7,034 nt of DNA, from positions 1 through 7,034 of the forward strand of contig CAZWRK010000173.1 in the NCBI GenBank assembly GCA_964635875.1, given 5' to 3'. Within the stretch, counting starts at the first letter, position 1. Each line of letters begins with the position of its first letter. Shown here one piece after another: positions 1 to 6,049 of this stretch. The DNA comes from CAZWRK01 sp964635875. Its GTDB lineage: Bacteria > Pseudomonadota > Gammaproteobacteria > Burkholderiales > Aquaspirillaceae. The notes below the pieces were generated by a model. That model ran no database searches and was not told the origin of the DNA. It saw only the letters and a list, made by a program, of their open reading frames with translations. The position numbers and the translations under genes were made by a program.

Positions 1-914
1 CCCGCCAAATCGCGGCTGGTCGCGGCAATCACCCGAATATCGACTTTTTCGAGCCGGTTCGAGCCGAGCGGCTCGATCTCGCGCTCTTGCAACACCCGCA
101 GCAATTTGGCCTGCAGACTGAGAGGCAAATCGCCGATTTCATCTAAGAACAAACTGCCCTGATGCGCCAAGCGAATCTTGCCTTCGCGCCCTTTGCGATC
201 TGCGCCGGTATACGCCCCCGCCACCGCGCCGAATAACTCGGACTCCAACAACGCTTCGGGAATCGCCGCCACATTCAACGCGATAAACGGCCCCGCCGCG
301 CGCGGGCTTTCGGCGTGAATCGCCTGCGCAAACAGCTCTTTGCCGGTGCCAGTTTCGCCGAGCAATAACACCGTACCCTCGGTGCGCGCGGCACGTCGCG
401 CACAGCGCTTGCTCTCTTGCATGGCCGCCGACTGCCCAACAATATCGGCCAAGGTATAGCGCACGCACCGTCCCCGAGTCAGCGCTTGACGGGCTGACGC
501 CAGCTCGGCTTCAAGGCGGCTAAACTTGGCGAGTAACGGTTTAAGGTGCTGACGGGTTTCGTACAGTGCAAAGCCAATCGCCCCCATCACCCGCCCTAAT
601 GCATTTTTAATCGGCACCCGCGAAATAATGAACGTGCGATCGTGCACGGAAAAAATGTCTAATAAAATCGGCTCGCCGCTGTCCAACACTTCGCGCATCC
701 GTGTGTGCGGCGTGACTTGGTCAATCGCCACACCCAGCACTTTTTCCAACGGCAAACACAACGCCTCAAGATAGGTTTGGTTGACCCAAATCACCTGCCC
801 ATGTTGATCAACGGCAATTGCGCCCTCACAGCGCGCGCTCAACCAATCGGATAATGATTCGGCAATTTGTTGCCGCCAATGCGATAAATCCTGAGGAAAT
901 GGCGGGACATCCAT
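1..914 (-). CDS. Sigma-54-dependent activator, PAS + AAA+ (partial, C-terminus outside window)
   Basis: This is the N-terminal 304 residues of a bacterial enhancer-binding protein that would use ATP hydrolysis to remodel sigma-54 RNA polymerase; it is cytoplasmic, with no membrane segment seen. Residues ~20-120 look like a PAS sensor (AIAVDQHGQVIWVN at 32-45, GRVMGAIG at 107-114). A helical linker with an acidic/basic heptad-like stretch follows (~120-145). The AAA+ domain starts near 154 (DIVGQS at 157-162), with Walker A GETGTGKE at 186-193, a GAFTGA-loop variant GAYTGA at 233-238 and Walker B GSLFLDEIGD at 253-262. The rest of the AAA+ domain and the expected Fis-type DNA-binding domain lie beyond base 1. 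The ATG at 914-912 is directly preceded by an in-frame TGA, and an AGGAG (928-924) sits 9 nt upstream, so the start is firm. The architecture resembles RocR-type arginine-catabolism activators, and divergence from the ast operon suggests it controls that operon (inference). The PAS ligand is unknown. Confidence 0.93.
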   Translation of the reverse strand, partial: MDVPPFPQDLSHWRQQIAESLSDWLSARCEGAIAVDQHGQVIWVNQTYLEALCLPLEKVLGVAIDQVTPHTRMREVLDSGEPILLDIFSVHDRTFIISRVPIKNALGRVMGAIGFALYETRQHLKPLLAKFSRLEAELASARQALTRGRCVRYTLADIVGQSAAMQESKRCARRAARTEGTVLLLGETGTGKELFAQAIHAESPRAAGPFIALNVAAIPEALLESELFGAVAGAYTGADRKGREGKIRLAHQGSLFLDEIGDLPLSLQAKLLRVLQEREIEPLGSNRLEKVDIRVIAATSRDLA

Positions 915-971
915 TCACACGTTCTCCTTTGATCATCAGGGCTATTGCGCCCTTGTTTTCGTCCAAGATAA

Positions 972-989
972 ATCAAACAGGTGTTTGAT
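972..989. promoter_or_regulatory. Palindromic candidate operator / upstream activator site
   Basis: ATCAAACA (972-979) and TGTTTGAT (982-989) are perfect reverse complements separated by GG, giving 18 bp of dyad symmetry in a region that otherwise looks unstructured. The TTTGAT half-site recurs at 928-933. A dyad of this size suits a dimeric regulator, and the neighbouring sigma-54 activator is the obvious candidate through its presumed Fis-type domain (inference). Its centre is about 150 bp before the astA start codon and 66 bp before the activator start, so it could serve as an enhancer for the operon, an autoregulatory operator, or both. Another regulator such as an ArgR type cannot be excluded. 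Confidence 0.45.
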
Positions 990-1034
990 GATAGAGGCTT
1001 AAAGGCTTTTGTTTGCCCGCTGCGTACAAGAACA

Positions 1035-1048
1035 GGTCGCACCTAGGC
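1035..1048 (+). promoter_or_regulatory. Weak sigma-54-like -24/-12 element for the ast operon
   Basis: GG at 1035-1036 and GC at 1047-1048 have the exact 10-nt spacing that sigma-54 promoters require, but the flanking bases match the TGGCACG / TTGCW consensus poorly. If used, transcription would begin near 1060. The palindrome at 972-989 would then be about 80 bp upstream, a normal enhancer distance. A second element with better bases (GGC at 1004-1006 and TTTGC at 1012-1016) has only 9 nt between GG and GC, which is normally not tolerated. The call rests mainly on context, since a sigma-54 activator is encoded next door and enteric ast operons are sigma-54 dependent. Confidence 0.2.
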
Positions 1049-1131
1049 ATCTTTTTTCGGCTAAACCTCCTCTACAATCGAAACATTGTCATTGAATGTA
1101 TGACGTATGCCCGACGCGGAAAGGTTTCCCC

Positions 1132-2169
1132 ATGTTTCTTATTCGGCCGATCGCCCAAGCGGATCTGCCCGCGATGGAAGCGCTTGCCGCAGCCAGCCCA
1201 ATCGGGATGACTTCGCTCCCCGCTGACCGTGCTGCCCTTCGCGCGCGCATTCAAGCCAGCGAACAGGCTTTTGCTCACGACGCCCACAGCGCCGACCGCC
1301 ACTATCTTTTTGTGCTTGAAGACCGTGACCGTGCAGAAGTGGTGGGCATGAGCGGCCTGAAATCTGCCGCCGGTTTTCAGACCCCGTTTTATAGTTTTCG
1401 CAATGAAATGTTGATCCACGCCTCGGCAGAAATGGGCGTCAACAACCGCATTCACGCCCTGTCTTTGTGTCATGACCTCAGCGGGGCGAGCCTGTTGCAT
1501 GGCTTTTATCTGCATCCCGAACACGCCCGCACCCCGCTGGCGGATCTGCTGTCACGGGCACGGCTACTGTTCATCGCCACCCATCGGCCGCATTTTGCCG
1601 ATACCGTGATTTCAGAAATGATCGGCGTCACCCGCGCCGATGGCACCTCACCGTTTTGGGATGCAGTGGGACGGGTGTTTTTTGGCCTCGATTACGCTGA
1701 AGCCGAGCGCATTTGCGGCGTCAATGGACACAAATTCATTGCCGAATTGATGCCGCAACATCCTTTGTATGTACCGCTGTTAAGCGCCGAAGCCCAAGCC
1801 TGCCTTGGCCAAGCCGGAGAAGCCGCGCAATTGGCCTATCGGATTTTGAAAGACGAAGGTTTCGAGAGCGAAAACTATATCGACATTTTCGACGGCGGCC
1901 CGACCCTGCACGCGAAAACAGCCCACATTCCGAGCGTTGCCCACAGCCAGCTTTACCCCCTGAACGAACGCCCCGCAGCCTGTACCACGCCGCCACAATC
2001 CTATTTACTTGCTCACGGTGAATCGGAGGATTTTCGCTGTGTGCTTGGCAGCGTCTGCCACGATGGACACACCCTGCTCGCCGAACCCGATCTGTTCGCT
2101 GCCCTGCGTTGTCAGGTCGGGGATCAAGTGCGGGCAGTCCCGTTTAACCTTCCCAAAGGCGCGATCTAA
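1132..2169 (+). CDS. aruF: Arginine/ornithine N-succinyltransferase, alpha subunit (AstA alpha, AruF-like)
   Basis: This is a 345-residue AstA-family protein (E. coli AstA is 344). With the next gene it should form the enzyme that transfers succinyl from succinyl-CoA to the alpha-amino group of arginine or ornithine, the first AST step, in the cytoplasm. Family blocks: FLIRPIAQADLPAMEAL at 2-18, TSLPA at 27-31, LFVLED at 59-64, the alpha-type PFYSFRNE at 85-92, SPFWDAVGR at 173-181, FIAELMPQHPLY at 202-213 and YIDIFDGGPTL at 249-259. The ATG at 1132 was chosen over an in-frame ATG at 1096 because the protein then begins at the family N-terminus and a GGAAAGG lies 7 nt upstream. Oddity: where the family has GQVH, whose His I recall as the AstA active-site residue (229), this protein has GQAG with Gly229 (codon 1816-1818). 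The beta subunit keeps the His. The alpha subunit may therefore be structural or regulatory (inference). Gene assignment is firm; catalytic status is uncertain. Confidence 0.95.
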   Translation: MFLIRPIAQADLPAMEALAAASPIGMTSLPADRAALRARIQASEQAFAHDAHSADRHYLFVLEDRDRAEVVGMSGLKSAAGFQTPFYSFRNEMLIHASAEMGVNNRIHALSLCHDLSGASLLHGFYLHPEHARTPLADLLSRARLLFIATHRPHFADTVISEMIGVTRADGTSPFWDAVGRVFFGLDYAEAERICGVNGHKFIAELMPQHPLYVPLLSAEAQACLGQAGEAAQLAYRILKDEGFESENYIDIFDGGPTLHAKTAHIPSVAHSQLYPLNERPAACTTPPQSYLLAHGESEDFRCVLGSVCHDGHTLLAEPDLFAALRCQVGDQVRAVPFNLPKGAI

Positions 2170-3227
2170 TGCATGTCCGTTCGATTACCGCCGCCGACTT
2201 ACCCGCTTTGCTGTCGCTGGCTCGCAGCACCGGCGTTGGCGTCACCTCGCTGCCCGCCAATGAAGCGCGTTTAGCCGCCCGCATCGACGCCTCACTGGCC
2301 GCCAGTCGTCGCCCCGCCCAGCCGGCGGTCTCGTCGTTTGTGTTTGTGCTCGAAGACGAAACCACCGGACAAGTCGTCGGCATTTGCGGTTTAGAAGGCT
2401 CAATTGGCGAGCAAGAGCCGTGGTACAACTACCGCGTCGGCTTGTCGGTGCGCGCCTCACGCGAGCTAAATATCTGCCGCAAGCTCAATACCTTATTTCT
2501 CACCAATGACCTCGATGGTGCAGCCGAGCTGTGCTCGCTGTTTTTACACCCCGATTGGCGCATTGATGGCAATGGCAGCCTGCTTTCGAAATCGCGATTC
2601 TTATTTCTGGCCGAATTCCCCGAGTTTTTTCATTCGCGGGTGATCGCCGAAATGCGCGGGGTGTCGGATGCCGAGGGCCGTTCACCATTTTGGGAAGGGC
2701 TAGGGCGGCATTTCTTTTCGATGGAGTTCTCCCACGCCGATTATCTGACCGGTTTGGGGCATAAATCGTTTATTGCCGAACTGATGCCGCAGCATGTGGT
2801 GTATGTCGATTTTCTGCCGCCCGAAGCCCGCGCCGTGATCGGCCAAGTCCACGAAGCGACCCGCCCCGCCCGCGCCATGCTCGAAGCGGAAGGGCTGCGT
2901 TACGGCGGCTATGTCGATATTTTTGATGCCGGCCCGACCCTCGAATGCGAACTTCTGCAGATTCGGGCGGTGCGAGAGAGCCAGATTTTCTCGATCGTCC
3001 TAGGCTCCCCGCCCGTCGATGGTATTCCGTGTTTAGTCGCCAATCGGCATCTCAGCGATTTTCGAGTGTGCGTGACACCGGTCGCGCCCGATCGCCACCA
3101 CGTCACACTCACCCCTTCACAATGCGACACCCTTAACCTTCAAGCGGGCGATACCGTTCGCGTGGTGCCCTTATCCCCGCGCCACCGCCTCAACGCCCGC
3201 GTTCACAGTATGGAGACCCCATCATGA
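2169..3227 (+). CDS. aruG: Arginine N-succinyltransferase, beta subunit (AstA beta, AruG-like)
   Basis: This 352-residue AstA-family protein is the paralogue and partner of the upstream gene. It is the closer of the two to single-subunit enteric AstA: VTSLPANEARL at 25-35, FVFVLED at 57-63, the WYNYRVG block at 85-91, ELCSLFLHPDW at 120-130, LLSKSRFLFL at 138-147, SPFWEGLGRHFFSM at 172-185, FIAELMPQH at 201-209 and VDIFDAGPTLEC at 249-260. The GQVH motif is intact, with the predicted catalytic His at 228 (codon 2850-2852), so this subunit is expected to be active. A basic tail of about 15 residues follows the conserved C-terminus. The ATG at 2169 shares its A with the upstream TAA, and an AAAGG sits 9 nt before it, so translational coupling is likely. 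The two genes probably arose by tandem duplication in an ancestor, as in pseudomonads. Confidence 0.96.
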   Translation: MHVRSITAADLPALLSLARSTGVGVTSLPANEARLAARIDASLAASRRPAQPAVSSFVFVLEDETTGQVVGICGLEGSIGEQEPWYNYRVGLSVRASRELNICRKLNTLFLTNDLDGAAELCSLFLHPDWRIDGNGSLLSKSRFLFLAEFPEFFHSRVIAEMRGVSDAEGRSPFWEGLGRHFFSMEFSHADYLTGLGHKSFIAELMPQHVVYVDFLPPEARAVIGQVHEATRPARAMLEAEGLRYGGYVDIFDAGPTLECELLQIRAVRESQIFSIVLGSPPVDGIPCLVANRHLSDFRVCVTPVAPDRHHVTLTPSQCDTLNLQAGDTVRVVPLSPRHRLNARVHSMETPS

Positions 3228-4699
3228 GTGTTTGGATTCACGCCCAATGGCAAGCCGGACACGGTGCCGCTTTTGCCTCTCGCAATCCGGTGACGCAAGC
3301 CATCGTCTGGCAAGGCCACGCCGCCAGCGCCGAACAAGTCGCCACCGCCGTGGCCGCCGCCCGCCAAGCCTTTCCGGCATGGCGCGACCTCGGCTTTGAA
3401 GCCCGATTAGCGAAAATACAAGCCTTTGGCGCGGTGCTGACCGCGAACAAAGTTGCTCTTGCAGAATGCATCGCCGAAGAAACCGGCAAACCACGCTGGG
3501 AAGCCCTGACCGAAGTGCAAAGCATGATCGGCAAAATCGAAATCTCGCTGCAGGCCTACCACACCCGCACCGGCGAGCACAGCAACGTCATGGGCGATGC
3601 GCAAGCGGTGTTGCGCCATCGGCCGCATGGAGTAGTGGCGGTGTTTGGCCCCTACAATTTTCCCGGCCATTTACCCAACGGCCACATGGTCCCCGCGCTG
3701 CTGGCGGGCAATTGCGTGCTGTTTAAACCGTCGGAGCTGTGCCCCGCCGTCGCCGAACGCACTGTGCGCTATTGGGAACAAGCGGGCTTGCCTGCGGGGG
3801 TGTTGCAACTGCTTCAAGGCGGCCGCGAGACCGGTGCTGCCCTCGCCGAGCATCCCGATTTAGACGGGCTGTTTTTCACGGGCAGCTCGAACACGGGACA
3901 GCTCTTGCACCGCGCCTTTGGCGGCCAGACCCATAAAATTCTGGCGCTGGAAATGGGCGGCAACAATCCTTTAATCGTCCACGATGTGCACAATGTCGAT
4001 GCCGCGATTCACCATGTCATTCAATCGGCGTTTATTTCTGCCGGTCAACGCTGCACCTGCGCCCGCCGCCTGCTGCTGCCGGTTGGCGCGCAAGGCGATG
4101 CCTTTTTGCAACGCCTGATTGAAGTGGTGCAACGGCTGCGCGTCGGCCGCTGGGACGATGAGCCGCAGCCGTTTATGGGCGCGGTGATTTCGCTGGCCGC
4201 CGCCGACCAACTCTTGCACGCCCAAGCCCAACTGCTGGCGGCAGGGGCGCAATCTTTGCTCGAAATGCGCCGCCTTGAAGACGGCACCGCCCTGCTGTCA
4301 CCGGGGATTCTCGACATCAGCGCGCTGGACAATCCGCCCGACGAAGAAGACTTTGGCCCGCTATTGAAAGTGCAGCGTTATCAAGATCTTGACGATGCAA
4401 TCCGCCTTGCCAACGCGACCCGCTACGGGTTGGCCGCCGGTGTACTGAGCGACCGCCGTGAAGTGTTTGATCAGGTTTGGCACGCCTCGCGCGCCGGTAT
4501 CGTCAACTGGAATAAGCCGCTGACTGGTGCATCCAGCGCCGCGCCTTTTGGCGGGATTGGCGCATCGGGCAATCATCGACCGAGTGCGTTTTATGCCGCC
4601 GATTATTGCGCCTACCCTGTTGCCGGACTCGAAGCGGAACAAATTCAATTACCGGATAGCCTGCCGCCGGGCTTTTCCTTCACGCAGGAGGCCTCTTGA
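3224..4699 (+). CDS. astD: N-succinylglutamate 5-semialdehyde dehydrogenase (AstD)
   Basis: This 491-residue aldehyde dehydrogenase superfamily enzyme (E. coli AstD is 492) oxidises N2-succinylglutamate 5-semialdehyde to N2-succinylglutamate with NAD+, the fourth AST step. The N-terminus (WIHAQWQAG...RNPVTQAIVWQG) is AstD-like. Visible signatures are the oxyanion Asn in GPYNFPGHLPNGH (Asn145), KPSE at 168-171, the nucleotide-binding turn FFTGSSNTGQLLHR at 217-230, general-base Glu243 in LALEMGGNNP, and nucleophile Cys277 in SAGQRCTCARR. A C-terminal PFGGIGASGNHRPSAFYAADYCAYP block typical of the subfamily is also present. The start ATG overlaps the upstream stop as ATGA, and GGAGA lies 7 nt before it. 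All catalytic residues are intact and no frameshift is seen. Position between succinyltransferase and dihydrolase genes separates it from other aldehyde dehydrogenases. Confidence 0.97.
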   Translation: MSVWIHAQWQAGHGAAFASRNPVTQAIVWQGHAASAEQVATAVAAARQAFPAWRDLGFEARLAKIQAFGAVLTANKVALAECIAEETGKPRWEALTEVQSMIGKIEISLQAYHTRTGEHSNVMGDAQAVLRHRPHGVVAVFGPYNFPGHLPNGHMVPALLAGNCVLFKPSELCPAVAERTVRYWEQAGLPAGVLQLLQGGRETGAALAEHPDLDGLFFTGSSNTGQLLHRAFGGQTHKILALEMGGNNPLIVHDVHNVDAAIHHVIQSAFISAGQRCTCARRLLLPVGAQGDAFLQRLIEVVQRLRVGRWDDEPQPFMGAVISLAAADQLLHAQAQLLAAGAQSLLEMRRLEDGTALLSPGILDISALDNPPDEEDFGPLLKVQRYQDLDDAIRLANATRYGLAAGVLSDRREVFDQVWHASRAGIVNWNKPLTGASSAAPFGGIGASGNHRPSAFYAADYCAYPVAGLEAEQIQLPDSLPPGFSFTQEAS

Positions 4700-6048
4700 T
4701 GCGCGCTTACGAAGCCAATTTTGATGGGCTGGTCGGCCCGACCCACCATTACGCGGGCTTGTCTTATGGCAATGTCGCTTCGACCGCCAACGAAAAAGCC
4801 TATTCCAACCCCAAGCTCGCCGCCCAACAAGGGCTGGCCAAGATGAAAGCCTTGGCCGATGCGGGATTTAAACAAGGCGTGTTTGCACCGCATGCCCGCC
4901 CCGATCTGGGCAGCTTGCGGCAGCTCGGCTTTAGCGGCAGTGATGCGCAAGTCTTGGCCGCCGCCGCCCAACATGCACCGGCGTTGCTGGCGGCGTGTAG
5001 TTCGGCGTCTTCGATGTGGACGGCGAACGCCGCCACCGTCAGCCCGTCTGCCGACACCGCCGATGGCCGCGTCCATTTCACCCCCGCGAATCTCAACAAT
5101 AAATTTCATCGCTCGATTGAACATCCGGTGACGGGGCGCTTGTTGCAGGCGATGTTCCCCGACGCCCGACACTTTGCCCACCACGCCGCCCTGCCTGCGC
5201 AAATGCACTTTGGCGATGAAGGCGCGGCCAATCACACCCGACTGGGCGCGGACTATGGGCAAGCAGGGGTTGAGGTGTTTGTGTACGGGCAATCGGCCTT
5301 TGATAGCCGCCGCCCCCAGCCGCGCCGCTTTCCGGCCCGCCAAACGCTAGAAGCCTGCCAAGCGATTGTGCGTCTGCACGGACTGGCCGAAGAACGGGTG
5401 GTGTATGTGCAGCAATCACCGGAGACGATTGATGCCGGTGTATTTCATAACGACGTGATCTCGGTCGGCAATCAGCAGGTTTTGTTTCACCATCAACGTG
5501 CTTTTCACGACCAATCGGCGGTATTGGCGGAAATTAGCGACAAATTGGCCGCGCTAGGATGTGAATTCGTCGCGATCGAAGTGCCCGAGGCGGAGGTGTC
5601 GTTAAGCGATGCGGTCAATTCGTATCTGTTTAATAGCCAGCTTTTGAGCTTGCCGAATGGCGGAATGCGGATTGTGGTGCCGCAAGAATGCCAAAACATC
5701 GCGCCGGTGTGGGCCTACCTGAATCGGCTGTGTGCCAGTGGCGGGCCGATTCAAGAGATTCAGGTGTTTGACTTAAAGCAGTCGATGCAAAACGGCGGCG
5801 GCCCTGCGTGTTTACGGCTGCGGGTGGTGCTGAATGAAGCCGAATTGCAGGCGGTGAATCCGCGCATTTGGATGAATGATGCACTGTTTGCAGCGCTGAA
5901 TGGCTGGGTGGATCGCCATTATCGGGATCGGTTGTGCATCGAAGATTTGGCGGATCCGGCCTTGCTCGACGAATCGCGACGCGCCTTGGACGAACTGAGC
6001 CAGATGTTGGCGCTCGGTTCGGTCTATCCGTTCCAACGCGAGGGCTAA
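4699..6048 (+). CDS. astB: N-succinylarginine dihydrolase (AstB)
   Basis: This 449-residue protein (E. coli AstB is 447) of the amidinotransferase/dihydrolase fold family hydrolyses N2-succinylarginine to N2-succinylornithine, CO2 and two ammonia, the nitrogen-releasing second AST step. The N-terminus ANFDGLVGPTHHYAGLSYGN (6-25) is the AstB signature. The catalytic triad is complete: Glu174 in FGDEGAANHTRL, His250 in GVFHNDVISV, and nucleophile Cys371 in MQNGGGPACLRLRV, matching E. coli Glu174/His248/Cys365 as I recall them. LLSLPNGGMRIVVPQECQ (315-332) is another conserved block. The ATG at 4699 shares its A with the astD TGA, and a strong AGGAGG (4686-4691) sits 7 nt upstream inside astD. 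An in-frame TTG one codon earlier is a less likely start. No signal peptide or truncation is seen. Confidence 0.97.
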   Translation: MRAYEANFDGLVGPTHHYAGLSYGNVASTANEKAYSNPKLAAQQGLAKMKALADAGFKQGVFAPHARPDLGSLRQLGFSGSDAQVLAAAAQHAPALLAACSSASSMWTANAATVSPSADTADGRVHFTPANLNNKFHRSIEHPVTGRLLQAMFPDARHFAHHAALPAQMHFGDEGAANHTRLGADYGQAGVEVFVYGQSAFDSRRPQPRRFPARQTLEACQAIVRLHGLAEERVVYVQQSPETIDAGVFHNDVISVGNQQVLFHHQRAFHDQSAVLAEISDKLAALGCEFVAIEVPEAEVSLSDAVNSYLFNSQLLSLPNGGMRIVVPQECQNIAPVWAYLNRLCASGGPIQEIQVFDLKQSMQNGGGPACLRLRVVLNEAELQAVNPRIWMNDALFAALNGWVDRHYRDRLCIEDLADPALLDESRRALDELSQMLALGSVYPFQREG

Positions 6049-6049
6049 G

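Larger units (their letters stand above)
915..1131. promoter_or_regulatory. Divergent intergenic control region between the activator gene and the ast operon
   Basis: These 217 bp are the only non-coding stretch of note and must hold the promoters for both directions. Visible content: the activator's ribosome binding site (AGGAG on the - strand, 928-924), a perfect palindrome at 972-989, and a further TTTGAT half-site at 928-933 matching its arms. There is also a weak sigma-54-like GG-N10-GC at 1035-1048 and a TACAAT (1073-1078) that could be a sigma-70 -10 box but has no good -35 at the right distance. The operon's ribosome binding site (GGAAAGG, 1118-1124) lies 7 nt before the ATG at 1132. 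No tRNA, riboswitch or small ORF could be supported here. Confidence 0.75.

Noticed and set aside
139..468. 109-codon - strand open frame inside the activator gene
   Set aside because: It is out of frame with the clear AAA+ reading frame, which carries the Walker A, GAYTGA and Walker B motifs through the same bases.
938..953. AGGGC-N6-GCCCT stem followed by a T-rich stretch, resembling a small terminator
   Set aside because: The stem is only 5 bp, no + strand gene ends upstream of it, and on the - strand it lies in the activator's leader. I see no reason to call it a terminator, although a leader hairpin is possible.
839..1042. 67-codon - strand open frame spanning the intergenic region and the activator's start
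   Set aside because: It overlaps the activator's ribosome binding site and first 25 codons in another frame, and has no recognisable homology.
1096..1131. In-frame upstream ATG that would extend the alpha subunit by 12 residues
   Set aside because: The extension is not family-like, and a good ribosome binding site (GGAAAGG, 1118-1124) precedes the ATG at 1132, where the conserved N-terminus begins.
1072..1524. 150-codon - strand open frame opposite the start of the alpha subunit
   Set aside because: It is antisense to conserved AstA coding sequence and has no recognisable domain.
4696..4698. TTG one codon before the astB ATG as an alternative start
   Set aside because: It adds only one residue; the ATG at 4699 has the better codon, a 7-nt spacing from AGGAGG and the typical overlap with the astD stop.
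4645..5343. 232-codon open frame on the - strand antisense to astB
   Set aside because: It lies opposite astB, whose full length and catalytic triad are clear. The product is low-complexity Arg/Gly-rich with no recognisable domain, as expected of GC-rich antisense frames.
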